Assembly: GCA_045577695.1 (NCBI GenBank)
Contig: JAZNIW010000038.1
Span: forward strand, 1 to 14,954
Length of the DNA stretch: 14,954 nucleotides
From: UMGS1279 sp045577695
GTDB lineage: Bacteria; Bacillota; Clostridia; Oscillospirales; Acutalibacteraceae
Direction of reading: 5' to 3'
The notes below the pieces were generated by a model that was given only the letters and a program-made list of their open reading frames with translations, was not told the DNA's origin and searched no databases. Each line of letters begins with the position of its first letter. Position 1 is the stretch's first letter. The position numbers and the translations under genes were made by a program. Positions 5,289 through 13,771 of this stretch are shown one piece after another.

Positions 5289-5885
5289 CTATCCTTGCCA
5301 GTTCTCAGGGTCAATCAATACCGTAGCGGCGGCATATCCATCAATGAAAATAAATTTCAGTTGATAGCGGCCGGCCGTATAGGTCAAACATTCACTTCCC
5401 TCCGGAATGACGGGCAGGAAAAACGCATCTTGATACGTAGCCGTAGCACGGGTAAAGTCCTCCGTCCCCACCGCTGCAATGACATCATCGATTGCATAAA
5501 CGCCTCCCATCGAAAGGTCGAAGGCGTATTCTTGCGCTACCAAAACCGAAATGCCCAAAGATTCTTTTTCTTTTTCGTAACAAAAAATGGTGCTGCCGCC
5601 TTGCAACCAAACGGTTTTTTCCCCTTCGGAAACGCCAAGCTCATAAATCTCACTACCCTTTGGAACGTAATCCATAAAGGTATCTTTTACCGTCGCGACC
5701 GATGTACCCAAAGCAAACGGCAATTCGGGGATTTCCCCCTGCTCGGCGCGCGCCAAGATATTTATACTGTGCGACATTGAGGAAACCGAAGAAAGCGGTT
5801 CTTTTTCCTCTTTCGGTTGGCAGCCGCAAAGCCCCGCGATTAAAGTGACCGCTAATGCCAAACAAATTATTTTTTGAAACTTCAT
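5289..5885 (-). CDS. Small secreted lipoprotein of unknown function
   Basis: A 198-residue product with a lipoprotein signal peptide: basic start MKFQK, hydrophobic core, and a lipobox-like LCGC ending at Cys22, followed by a charged Ser-rich linker. The mature domain would be anchored on the outer face of the membrane. It contains a repeated pattern of short beta-like segments (FALGTSVATVKDTF, GGVYAIDDVIAAVG) loosely like the DUF4309/YjgB type of small extracellular domain, but this is a weak resemblance and no family is claimed. The start ATG has AGGAGG 8 nt upstream. It follows the PBP2 gene by 21 nt in the same operon, so a role near the cell wall synthesis machinery is plausible. It sits where several other Firmicutes carry minCD after mreBCD. 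Confidence 0.8.
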   Translation of the reverse strand: MKFQKIICLALAVTLIAGLCGCQPKEEKEPLSSVSSMSHSINILARAEQGEIPELPFALGTSVATVKDTFMDYVPKGSEIYELGVSEGEKTVWLQGGSTIFCYEKEKESLGISVLVAQEYAFDLSMGGVYAIDDVIAAVGTEDFTRATATYQDAFFLPVIPEGSECLTYTAGRYQLKFIFIDGYAAATVLIDPENWQG

Positions 5886-5906
5886 TTTTATTTCCTCCTA
5901 TGCCGT

Positions 5907-7925
5907 CTACGGCAACAGCTCGTATGCCGGCGAATCGGTTTGGTTTTTTAGTTCGGTAAAGAAATAGGCATTGAAAATCGCTTTTAACAAGCTGCCGCTA
6001 TAGCTGCCAAATTTACCGTGCTCAATCACAACGGCAACGGCAATTTCCGGATCATCAAAGGGTGCAAAGGCAATAAATACCGTATGGTCGGCTCCGCTTG
6101 CGGTTTGTGCCGTACCCGTTTTACCGCCCACCGTAATGGGATAATCCTTAAAAACACGGCTACCGGTACCATCCTCAGTTACCGAAAGCATACCCTTCTT
6201 TACGTTGTCTACCACTTCTTCATCTAACTTTACCTTATCGACCACCGTCGCCTTGTTTTGCCGTACAACCGTTCCCTGGTTATAAGAAAGCACTTTATCA
6301 ATCAAGGTGGTTTTATACCGCACACCATTGTTGGCAATGGTTGAAGTGTAGGTGGCCAACTGTAAGGGGGTAAAGGCATTGTCCGACTGGCCAATCGCCG
6401 CAGCAATGGTATAGCCTTCGTACCATTCGGCACGACTATCGGGGCCGGCTAAAATTCCCTTGTTTTCGGTAATTTCAACGCCGGTTTTCACCCCTAATCC
6501 CAAGCCCTTGCAATATTCATTCATTTTCGTGATCCCCAGCCGACGGCCGGTTTCAAAAAAGTAATAATTGCAGGATTTTGCCAAAGCACGGTTTAGGGAA
6601 ATACCTCCGTGCACGTGCATACAGTGAGGCTGATAATCTTTAAAATAACGGTAGGTGCCCGTACAGGTGATGGTTTCGCTTTCGGTAATGACATTCTCTT
6701 GCAAGGCGGCACAGGCCACTGCAGGTTTAAAGGTCGAACCGGGCGGATACGCTCCGTTAAAAGCACGGTCAAACATCGGTGAGTGGGGATTCTTTTGAAT
6801 CGACTCATAATCAGTTTTCAACTGGGCATAAGTATAGGTGGGAAAGTTCACCGAAGCCAAAACCCCACCGGTTTTGACATTCATAGCCACCGCCGCACCG
6901 GCATGGGCCCGAATGCCATCCGAGTTGAGTTGTTTAATGGTATCTCGCAAAGCTCTTTGAGCCGAAATTTGTATGTTTTTATCTATCGTCAGCCGAACGG
7001 TGCAACCGGCAATCGGCTCTTTGGTCACCTTAGAAGAAAGTATTTTTCCTTTGGAATCGATTTGGTAAGTAATGATTCCGTCGGTGCCGCGCAAATCCTC
7101 CTCGCAGGCCAACTCGATGCCGCTTTTTCCCACTTTGTCGTTGTAGGAGTAGCCTTTTTCTTTCAGCTTCTCCCAATCTTCTGCATAAATGGGGCCAACC
7201 GTTCCGATAATGTGTGGCGCAACCGAGGCGTTATCGTACTCTCGAAAAGAGGCGATTTCAATCGAAACACCATTTTGGGCATAGTATTCCTTTTCGGAAA
7301 TTTCGATCATAATATCACTACTGACATCCTCCGCAAAGGTGAAGGGAGCCGATACCGAAAAACCGGCCCGCTCCATAGTATAGCGCACTCCCATAATGCG
7401 GCGTTGCTCTTTTTTATCGCGCTCTTCCAGCGAATAACGCTTGACCAAGGCATCAAAACAGTTTTCGGCCGAGGCGTAATGCGCCAACTCCAACAAATCC
7501 AGCATACGGGATATCTCGGATTTAGAATCCTTGTCAAAGGAATACGGGGCTGTTTGCTTTAACGGAAGGTTGTCCTCCCACTCGTGAGTTCCCAAAATCG
7601 CCATCAAATTTTTAATGACATCGTTGATATTTCTTTTTTGAATATTTGCATAATTAAAAACCAGATTATACCCCTCGCGATTGGTAGCGATGGGGCGCCC
7701 GTAATAATCTAAAATCTCTCCCCGTGCGGCGGGAATCGGGGAAGTAATGGTTGAAATGCCGGCCGCCTGTGCCACATAGCGATTCGCATCAATCACCTGC
7801 AAATAAAACCCACGCCCAAAAAACAATAGCATACAAAGCAACAGGGCAACCGTCATCATAATCATACGTCGTTTATCCCGTTTTTTTGCTTTTAATCGTT
7901 GTTCATGTTCTTTTCCGGCCAACAT
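5907..7925 (-). CDS. mrdA: Class B penicillin-binding protein 2 (cell elongation transpeptidase)
   Basis: Peptidoglycan DD-transpeptidase that cross-links lateral wall with RodA and MreBCD. The 672-residue product (from ATG 7925) has a basic cytoplasmic start, one membrane anchor at about 22-42, a dimerisation/pedestal region beginning with IPAARGEILDYYGRPIA, and the transpeptidase domain. Active-site motifs are complete: S397-T-F-K400, S451-C-N453 and K602-T-G604. Length is normal for the family. The start is uncertain. An in-frame TTG lies at 7943 with little SD. ATG 7925 has GGGGG only 4 nt upstream, and TTG 7922 has it at 7 nt. ATG 7925 is preferred. mreD ends 24 nt upstream, which fits the mreBCD-mrdA order seen in many bacteria. 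Confidence 0.93.
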   Translation of the reverse strand: MLAGKEHEQRLKAKKRDKRRMIMMTVALLLCMLLFFGRGFYLQVIDANRYVAQAAGISTITSPIPAARGEILDYYGRPIATNREGYNLVFNYANIQKRNINDVIKNLMAILGTHEWEDNLPLKQTAPYSFDKDSKSEISRMLDLLELAHYASAENCFDALVKRYSLEERDKKEQRRIMGVRYTMERAGFSVSAPFTFAEDVSSDIMIEISEKEYYAQNGVSIEIASFREYDNASVAPHIIGTVGPIYAEDWEKLKEKGYSYNDKVGKSGIELACEEDLRGTDGIITYQIDSKGKILSSKVTKEPIAGCTVRLTIDKNIQISAQRALRDTIKQLNSDGIRAHAGAAVAMNVKTGGVLASVNFPTYTYAQLKTDYESIQKNPHSPMFDRAFNGAYPPGSTFKPAVACAALQENVITESETITCTGTYRYFKDYQPHCMHVHGGISLNRALAKSCNYYFFETGRRLGITKMNEYCKGLGLGVKTGVEITENKGILAGPDSRAEWYEGYTIAAAIGQSDNAFTPLQLATYTSTIANNGVRYKTTLIDKVLSYNQGTVVRQNKATVVDKVKLDEEVVDNVKKGMLSVTEDGTGSRVFKDYPITVGGKTGTAQTASGADHTVFIAFAPFDDPEIAVAVVIEHGKFGSYSGSLLKAIFNAYFFTELKNQTDSPAYELLP

Positions 7926-7949
7926 TTCACCCCCTTTTTTCAATTTTCT

Positions 7950-8471
7950 CTATTGTACAATTACATATTTTCGACAAAGATGCCGCATATAGTAAAAAAA
8001 CGGTATCACAAACAATGCAGTATAAAACGCCGACGGAAGGTCATACCTAAGTAACAATGCACCGGCCGAGAAGTCCTTGGAGAGTAGGGTAAGAAAAAAC
8101 CAACGCACCAAAAAGAATACGAAGGAACCAATGCCGCCCAACAAAATAACCGATTTGATATTTCGGTTGAAGAAAAAGCGAAACATCAACCCAAAGCATA
8201 AACCAAACACGGCCAATCCAAAGGTATGAAAACAAGCAGACCCGTTAATCACCGTATCCAGCGCAATGCCGCAAAGGAGGCCGGCCCAAAAGCCGGTCCA
8301 TTCCCGCAAGAAGCAGGCCGTTACCATTACGGCCGGCAACAATAAAAGCGGAGTGGCGGTACCCACCCGTAAACTAAACTCCGGTATGCGTTGCAAAACA
8401 AACAAGGCAAAGCAAAAAAAGCCGAACGAATAATAAAGGTGAGAATGATATTTTTCGGTATATTGAATCAT
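7950..8471 (-). CDS. mreD: Rod shape-determining membrane protein MreD
   Basis: Polytopic membrane component of the elongasome, linking MreB and MreC to the wall synthases. The 173-residue product is almost wholly hydrophobic, with about five or six membrane segments and few charged loops. Length fits MreD. It is identified mainly by its place between mreC and the PBP2 gene and by its hydrophobic profile, since MreD sequences are poorly conserved. Its ATG (8471-8469) overlaps the mreC TGA stop as ATGA, so translation is probably coupled. Confidence 0.88.
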   Translation of the reverse strand: MIQYTEKYHSHLYYSFGFFCFALFVLQRIPEFSLRVGTATPLLLLPAVMVTACFLREWTGFWAGLLCGIALDTVINGSACFHTFGLAVFGLCFGLMFRFFFNRNIKSVILLGGIGSFVFFLVRWFFLTLLSKDFSAGALLLRYDLPSAFYTALFVIPFFYYMRHLCRKYVIVQ

Positions 8472-9325
8472 CGGTCGTCACCCGCAGCGCTTCCCTGTCC
8501 TGAAAAATAGGTAATGACCATCATATCGCGCAATTCCGAAAAATCCACTGTCGGCGTTATCACAGCGTACAAAGCAGTATTGTAACTTTCGTTATGAACA
8601 CTATCTACTTGCCCGATAATCAGCCCTTCCGGAAAAACGCCACCGCCCGAAGTAACAATATAGTCACCGGTTGCCACACCCGAACTGCGCAATAAGTGAT
8701 TCATACGAGTTTTTCCTTGTTCGGCCAAGGAAACTTCTCCCGTAATCACGCCGGAATCGCGCGTACGACGGTCCATTCCGCCGCAATGAATGGTGCCGTC
8801 TAAAATAGTGGTAACCTTGGAAAAAGAGGGGTTGACTTCGGATATGTAGCCAACCAAACCAGCTTCGGTTATCACCGGGTCATGCAAGGAAATGCCCTGC
8901 AAACTTCCCTTATTGATGACAAAAGAACCGTAAGGGTCCTCTTGATTGCGAGAAATTAACATAGCCGGTTCCATAGTATAGTCGCGGTGTTGCTCCTTAA
9001 TGCCGTAATATTTTTCGTACATCTCGTTCTCTTGTTTCGCCTCTTCGTATCCCATTAAATCCGAAGTCAGTTGGTCGACCTTGGCACGAAGTGAAGCATT
9101 TTCCAACATCACCTGACCGTTCTTTTCAAAGCGCCCAAAAAAATCAGAACACCAGTTACGACAACGGGTGACTATTTCGGAAACCGAAGCCGTCACCGCC
9201 CCAACCACGCTGTTTTGGGGGGAAAAGGAACTCCCCACCATCCACGCCGCCAAAAACAAGACTACAAAAATGGCGAGGGTGCTGAGCATTATTTTAAATT
9301 TTTTACTGCGAAAGAAAAAACGCAA
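8468..9325 (-). CDS. mreC: Rod shape-determining protein MreC
   Basis: Bitopic scaffold of the elongasome, active outside the membrane. The 285-residue product (from TTG 9325) has a short basic N-terminus (MRFFFRSKKFK), a membrane segment at about 13-33, a coiled-coil stretch rich in Glu, Leu and Lys at about 70-110, then the beta-rich MreC domain with ISRNQEDPYGSFVINKGSLQGI and GLVGYISEV. The start is set by the ribosome binding site: GGGGAGG (9334-9340) lies 8 nt from the in-frame TTG at 9325. The ATG at 9349 lies upstream of that SD and has none of its own. Another ATG at 9329 is in a different frame. It overlaps mreD by 4 nt and follows mreB by 77 nt. Confidence 0.92.
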   Translation of the reverse strand: MRFFFRSKKFKIMLSTLAIFVVLFLAAWMVGSSFSPQNSVVGAVTASVSEIVTRCRNWCSDFFGRFEKNGQVMLENASLRAKVDQLTSDLMGYEEAKQENEMYEKYYGIKEQHRDYTMEPAMLISRNQEDPYGSFVINKGSLQGISLHDPVITEAGLVGYISEVNPSFSKVTTILDGTIHCGGMDRRTRDSGVITGEVSLAEQGKTRMNHLLRSSGVATGDYIVTSGGGVFPEGLIIGQVDSVHNESYNTALYAVITPTVDFSELRDMMVITYFSGQGSAAGDDR

Positions 9326-9402
9326 TCCATTTTCCTCCCCACAAGGCATAACCGGATTGCATTTCGTAAAACGCGCAAAACCTTGTCATGCCATTCTTTT
9401 GT

Positions 9403-10425
9403 TTAGTGATATTTTTTTAAACGGCGGAACGAATCTTCGGTGAAATCAATGCGTTCCAATTCCTTAGCAGTACCGATAACCACGCAATCCAACGGGTTTT
9501 CCGCCACAAAAACCGGTATGCCGGTTTCCTCTGACATCAAGGAATCCAATCCGCGAAGCAGGGCACCGCCGCCGGTTAAGGTGATTCCGCGGTCAATGAT
9601 ATCGGCCGAAAGTTCCGGCGGGGTTTTTTCTAACGTAAGACGAACGGCATCAATAATTTGAGAAACAGTATCGGCCATAGCTTCCCGCACCTCGGCCGCC
9701 GTGATGATTACACTTTTGGGCAGTCCGTCGACCAAGTTTCGCCCCTTGATTTCCATACTTTCTTCTTCCTCATACGGCTTGGCCGAGCCAATTTGAATTT
9801 TAATTTGTTCGGCTGTGCGTTCCCCAATAAGCATATTGTGCATTTTGCGGATATAGTTGATAATGGCTTCATCCAACTTGTCCCCCGCCACACGAACCGA
9901 CTGCGCTGTTACAATATCCCCCAAGGATAACACGGCCACCTCGCTGGTGCCGCCGCCGATATCGACGACCATACAACCGGTCGAGTCATCCACCGGAAGA
10001 CCGGCCCCAACCGCCGCCGCTTTCGGTTCTTGAATCAAGCGAATGTTGGCAGCACTGACGCCGGCTTGAATGGCAGCATCATGCACGGCGCGACTCTCTA
10101 CCTCGGTTACCCCGGCCGGCACACAAATCATCACACGTACGCGGGTGAAAATCGACCCGTGAAGAGATTGCTTGATGAATTTTTTCAACATAGCGGCAGT
10201 GACGTCAAAATCGGCAATTACACCGTCTTTCAACGGACGCACCGCAATGATCGAACCGGGGGTGCGGCCAATCATTTCTTTGGCCTCGGTTCCAACAGCA
10301 CGGACAATATCATTGCGAGCCTCATACGCCACTACCGAAGGCTCACGCATTACAATGCCCTTTCCTTTAATACAAACCAAGGTGTTCGCCGTACCAAGGT
10401 CAATCCCAATATCACGGGTAAACAT
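9403..10425 (-). CDS. mreB: Actin-like rod shape-determining protein MreB
   Basis: ATP-binding, filament-forming cytoskeletal protein under the cytoplasmic membrane that directs lateral wall synthesis. The 340-residue product matches normal MreB length and carries the actin-fold nucleotide motifs: phosphate-1 DIGIDLGTANTLV at 5-17, phosphate-2 VVDIGGGTSEVAV, the QEPKAAAVGAGLPV segment, and adenosine motif TLTGGGALLRGL. The start is ATG 10425, which has GAGGAGG 8 nt upstream. An in-frame extension to 10467 has no SD and is not typical of MreB. It could equally be an Mbl-type paralogue, but its place beside mreC and mreD supports mreB. dagK ends 123 nt upstream on the same strand. Confidence 0.97.
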   Translation of the reverse strand: MFTRDIGIDLGTANTLVCIKGKGIVMREPSVVAYEARNDIVRAVGTEAKEMIGRTPGSIIAVRPLKDGVIADFDVTAAMLKKFIKQSLHGSIFTRVRVMICVPAGVTEVESRAVHDAAIQAGVSAANIRLIQEPKAAAVGAGLPVDDSTGCMVVDIGGGTSEVAVLSLGDIVTAQSVRVAGDKLDEAIINYIRKMHNMLIGERTAEQIKIQIGSAKPYEEEESMEIKGRNLVDGLPKSVIITAAEVREAMADTVSQIIDAVRLTLEKTPPELSADIIDRGITLTGGGALLRGLDSLMSEETGIPVFVAENPLDCVVIGTAKELERIDFTEDSFRRLKKYH

Positions 10426-10482
10426 ATGTTTTTCCTCCTCTAAACTGCGCCGAAAAAATGAAAACAATTTTTTTCTACCGGC

Positions 10483-10512
10483 ATTATCATTTTAGTATGC
10501 ACAAAACGTAAA
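10483..10512 (-). promoter_or_regulatory. Weak candidate promoter of mreB
   Basis: On the minus strand TTTACG (10512-10507), 18 nt, GATAAT (10488-10483). The -35 matches 4 of 6 consensus bases and the -10 matches 5 of 6. Placed in the dagK-mreB gap, where no terminator is visible, so mreB could also be read from the dagK promoter. Confidence 0.3.
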
Positions 10513-10548
10513 GGATTTATCCGATAACAGACACCGAAATATGACGAT

Positions 10549-11466
10549 TTAAGACAAATTCGGGAAGGTCGCAACCGGAACAATCCACTCGATGGCGGCG
10601 GGCACGGCTTGAATCTCCAAGTGAGACTTCCCCTCGTGACATTCCCCGTCAAGAGTCCAGTAAATTTCTTCTTTTGTGGAAACGGTCAGACGGTCGATTT
10701 GGTGGAGCTGCACATCGTCACTTGAAAAATCTTGTTGTACCACCGCACTGACAATTTTTTGAAAATGAGGGAAAGAGGTTGGCGCACGCACCAACAACAA
10801 TTCTAATTTTCCATCATCCAATCGCACCATATCTTCTTTAAACTTCCACACACCGCCCATAGAAATGGTATTGGAAACGGAAGCGAAAATAAAATCATCC
10901 TCCACCGTTTGCCCGTGAAAAGTAAAGGCCACATGGTAGGGGCGAAGATTACCGAGACTCATCACTCCCTCCAACACATAGGCTAGGTGCCCCAGCAAAT
11001 TTTTATTTTCCTGCTTGGTATTATAAGAAGCCTCGGTAAAAGCACCAAAGGATGCGATATAGTGAAAATAATCTCCTGCAAAGGAACCGATATCCAACCA
11101 ACGAGTCATCCCCGTAATGATATCCTCACAGGCGGTGTAAATATCTTTAGAGAGTCCCAAACTAGTGGCCAAATCATTGGTGGTGCCGGTCGGTAAATAT
11201 CCCAGCACGTGGTGATGAGGGTTTTCCATTAAACCGCAAACAACCTCGTTTAAGGTGCCGTCTCCACCGGCGCAAACAACCGTTTTGAATTCCTTTGGAC
11301 ACTCCTTGGCAAATCGTTTTGCATCACCTTTTTTTTGGGTGAAGCGAACGGTTGGAATCATACGGGCGGCACTGAGACGATCCAGTACGTGCCACAACTT
11401 TTGGCGAAGCGTCATTCGGCCCGAAGCGGGATTGACAATCAACAAAAACCGATTTTCGGTTGACAT
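10549..11466 (-). CDS. Diacylglycerol kinase family lipid kinase
   Basis: Cytoplasmic lipid kinase of the DAGK catalytic (DgkB/YegS) type, phosphorylating diacylglycerol or a related lipid with ATP. In Gram-positive bacteria DgkB returns diacylglycerol from lipoteichoic acid synthesis to phospholipid. The 305-residue product shows NPASG at 12-16, the nucleotide motif GGDGTLNEV at 67-75, GTTNDLA at 94-100 and a C-terminal LDGE. Length is normal. ATG 11466 has AAGGGGG at 8 nt. Whether it is DgkB itself or a YegS/BmrU-like paralogue with another lipid substrate cannot be decided, so no symbol is given. A good promoter lies upstream, and the mre cluster follows on the same strand. Confidence 0.92.
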   Translation of the reverse strand: MSTENRFLLIVNPASGRMTLRQKLWHVLDRLSAARMIPTVRFTQKKGDAKRFAKECPKEFKTVVCAGGDGTLNEVVCGLMENPHHHVLGYLPTGTTNDLATSLGLSKDIYTACEDIITGMTRWLDIGSFAGDYFHYIASFGAFTEASYNTKQENKNLLGHLAYVLEGVMSLGNLRPYHVAFTFHGQTVEDDFIFASVSNTISMGGVWKFKEDMVRLDDGKLELLLVRAPTSFPHFQKIVSAVVQQDFSSDDVQLHQIDRLTVSTKEEIYWTLDGECHEGKSHLEIQAVPAAIEWIVPVATFPNLS

Positions 11467-11516
11467 CCGAATCGCCCCCTTTTTGGAAAGCTCTGTATGG
11501 ATAATTATACATTTTT

Positions 11517-11545
11517 ATTATACCTATATTTTATGAACAATGCAA
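11517..11545 (-). promoter_or_regulatory. Sigma-A promoter of the lipid kinase gene
   Basis: On the minus strand TTGCAT (11545-11540), 17 nt, TATAAT (11522-11517). The -10 matches the consensus exactly. It lies about 50 nt before the start codon. Confidence 0.75.
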
Positions 11546-11604
11546 GTACAATTCACCGATTTTTGCAAAAAGTCTTCGCCCCTTTGTCGGCTTGATGTGA
11601 GACC

Positions 11605-11643
11605 AAAGACCCTCCTTTTTCTTTCGACAAAAGGAGGGTCTTT
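11605..11643 (-). terminator. Terminator after the M20 peptidase operon
   Basis: AAAGACCCTCCTTTT (11605-11619) pairs perfectly with AAAAGGAGGGTCTTT (11629-11643) around a 9-nt loop. It lies 7 nt after the M20 stop codon. On the minus strand the U-rich part is the end of the stem (TCTTT), and the plus-strand side has a later T5 run, so it may work in both directions. Confidence 0.7.
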
Positions 11644-11650
11644 CCTGTTT

Positions 11651-13087
11651 TTAACAACTTTTTAGTAACCGCAAATAAAACTCTACCGATTTCTCTATCG
11701 TTTCCACGCGAATGCGTTCGTTGTTGCCATGAATGCCGGCCCGCTCCTCGGCGGTTAAATCCATCGCCGAAAAGCGATAAACGTGGTCAGAAATGCGACC
11801 GTAATGACGGCTATCTGAGCATTGAAACATCAAATAAGGAGTGGGAATGCACCCGGCCCAGGTGGACGTAGCAGCCGCAGCCACCTTTTCATAAGCTTGG
11901 TCCACCGCCGAAATCCGACTAGGCTCACTACCGGAAATTTTGGTAATTTCAACCGAAGGATCACCAATAATTCGTTCCAACCGTTTCAAAGCACGCTCGG
12001 TGCTATCCATTGGATTAAGTCGAATATTGGAAATCATACCGGCTTCGGGGGGAATGACGTTGTTGGTGCGGCTTCCCCACATACGGGTGAAAGCAACCGT
12101 CGTGCGCATAAGGGCGTTTATTTCCCCGCCGCTCTTTTTACAAATAAGGTCTAACAACCCTGAAAAGCACCATAAATTGGCAAAAATCAAACGATACAAG
12201 AAGGTTGAATGACGTCCCAAAGTGTCGAACATATACCGTACCGGCAAGGTCAAATGGGCCGGGAAGGGGGTTTTTTCCACCCGTATGCAGGCCTTTGCCA
12301 GTGAGCCAATGCAGGTGCGGGGTTTTGGAGCCGACGCGTGTCCGCCGGAAGAATAGGTTCGGTACTGAAGGTCCAGCATCCCTTTTTCGGCAATGCCTAT
12401 CATAGCCGCCGGTTCCCGCACACCGGGAAAGACATCCGTCACAACCGCACCACCCTCGTCCAATACTAAAGCGGGTGTAATCTGGTGTTGTTCAAAATAA
12501 TCAACAATATATGCCGCACCAAGCCCATTGATTTCCTCTTCGCCCGAAAAGGCGAAATAAACATCCTGTTGCGGCAAAAATCCTTCGGCTATTAAGCGGT
12601 CGGCAGCCGAAAGGGCAGCGTTCAAAGTCACCTTGGTATCCAAGGTTCCTCGTCCCCACAATACCCCATCTTCCAGCACGGCACCAAAAGGCGGCTTCTC
12701 CCAGCCATCCTCTTGGGCCGGCACCACATCATAATGCGCCATCATTACACTGGGGGCATTGTGAAAAGCTCCCTCCCATTTCAGCAACAAAGAGCGCTCA
12801 TCCGATTTTAAAAGCGTACACTGAGCAAAAACATTTGGATATAGGTTGGGTAGAAGCGCCAGCAATTTTTGAAACTCCGCTTCATCTTCCTCCTCCCGAT
12901 GATAGTAGGAAACCGTTTTGCAACGAACCAAAGCCTGCAACGATTCCACTGCTTTTTTTCGGTCGAAGGTTACCGGATTTGCAGTTGGTTCCACCCCTTT
13001 CTGCGGGCGAAAAAGCAACGTGCGCACCAGTAAAACGGCCAAAAATAAAATCACCGACACCACCAAAAGAATGATCACCATATCCAT
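11651..13087 (-). CDS. Membrane-anchored M20 family metallopeptidase (CPS1/PM20D1-like)
   Basis: Di-zinc amidohydrolase/carboxypeptidase. The 478-residue product has an N-terminal membrane segment at about 4-24, followed by Arg22, Arg26 and Lys30, which by the positive-inside rule places the catalytic domain in the cytoplasm. The M20 metal and catalytic residues are present: His118 and Asp120 in MMAHYDVVP, bridging Asp150 in GRGTLDTK, Glu183-Glu184 in SGEEE, Asp210 in DEGG, and His453 in IHGNNERI. Length and motif style resemble yeast carboxypeptidase S and mammalian PM20D1, which handle C-terminal or N-acyl amino acid bonds, rather than short DapE/ArgE enzymes. The true substrate is unknown. 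It starts 3 nt after the preceding membrane-protein stop, with no separate strong SD, so translation is probably coupled. Confidence 0.9.
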   Translation of the reverse strand: MDMVIILLVVSVILFLAVLLVRTLLFRPQKGVEPTANPVTFDRKKAVESLQALVRCKTVSYYHREEEDEAEFQKLLALLPNLYPNVFAQCTLLKSDERSLLLKWEGAFHNAPSVMMAHYDVVPAQEDGWEKPPFGAVLEDGVLWGRGTLDTKVTLNAALSAADRLIAEGFLPQQDVYFAFSGEEEINGLGAAYIVDYFEQHQITPALVLDEGGAVVTDVFPGVREPAAMIGIAEKGMLDLQYRTYSSGGHASAPKPRTCIGSLAKACIRVEKTPFPAHLTLPVRYMFDTLGRHSTFLYRLIFANLWCFSGLLDLICKKSGGEINALMRTTVAFTRMWGSRTNNVIPPEAGMISNIRLNPMDSTERALKRLERIIGDPSVEITKISGSEPSRISAVDQAYEKVAAAATSTWAGCIPTPYLMFQCSDSRHYGRISDHVYRFSAMDLTAEERAGIHGNNERIRVETIEKSVEFYLRLLKSC

Positions 13088-13090
13088 TTT

Positions 13091-13756
13091 TTACAGCCAC
13101 CCTTTTTTGTACATGACACGGGCAACCAGCAAGGTAAAAAGAACTCCAACCGGTACCATAATTCCTACCGTACCGGCATTCAGGGCCGGAACCGTAATAA
13201 AAAGCACTAACATCAGTACCATCGGTGCAATGGCCAATCTCAAATTTTTAGAAACGAAAACCACCGCCAAACCGCCAAACAAAGCAGGAAGCATTTGCTC
13301 AAACGAAGCCTGCAAGGCCGGTGCCTCCAACACGGGAGTCAACGGAATGATGAGAATCACGCCCACAATGATGATTAAGGTGGTAACAATACTGGAAACG
13401 GCAATCGAAATGGTGGAAATAATCTCCCCCTCTTCCGAATTGGCCTTTACCTCGGCACGTTCCATCGCATCGATCGCACAAGGGAGTTTTAAATTGGAAA
13501 TATTTCCGGTGACAAACGAAAGATAGGCGCCACCGGCTCCCAACATCGGAACGTAGGTGATGACCTCAATAATTCCTACGGCCCAATACATTGGCAGGGT
13601 AGCTAACAGCGCTTTAAACATCGGTTCAAATTTCGGAGCGGAACCGAAAATCAAGCCAACCGCTACGGGGAAGGCTAGGATAAGGGCCGCAACAATCAAG
13701 CCCCAAATGCGACCGTCACGATGCACGCTTTCCAAATAACTAAGTTTTCGTTTCAT
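13091..13756 (-). CDS. Polytopic membrane protein, partner of DUF5058 protein
   Basis: A 221-residue membrane protein with about five hydrophobic segments (about 17-37, 45-68, 112-140, 153-170 and 173-212, the last possibly two) and a conserved-looking glycine-rich stretch, PMLGAGGAYLSFVTGNISNLKLPCA, near residues 70-94, the sort of loop that may line a transport path. No Pfam family is recognised with certainty. It starts with AAGGGAG 7 nt upstream of ATG 13756, 15 nt after the DUF5058 stop, and is followed at 3 nt by the M20 peptidase. The tight packing suggests the two membrane proteins form one complex and handle a molecule related to the peptidase substrate; this is inference. Confidence 0.8.
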   Translation of the reverse strand: MKRKLSYLESVHRDGRIWGLIVAALILAFPVAVGLIFGSAPKFEPMFKALLATLPMYWAVGIIEVITYVPMLGAGGAYLSFVTGNISNLKLPCAIDAMERAEVKANSEEGEIISTISIAVSSIVTTLIIIVGVILIIPLTPVLEAPALQASFEQMLPALFGGLAVVFVSKNLRLAIAPMVLMLVLFITVPALNAGTVGIMVPVGVLFTLLVARVMYKKGWL

Positions 13757-13771
13757 CTCTTCTCTCCCTTT

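Noticed and set aside
6783..7562. 259-codon plus-strand frame inside the PBP2 gene
   Set aside because: The minus strand here encodes PBP2 with all motifs; the long antisense frame is a by-product of its codon use.
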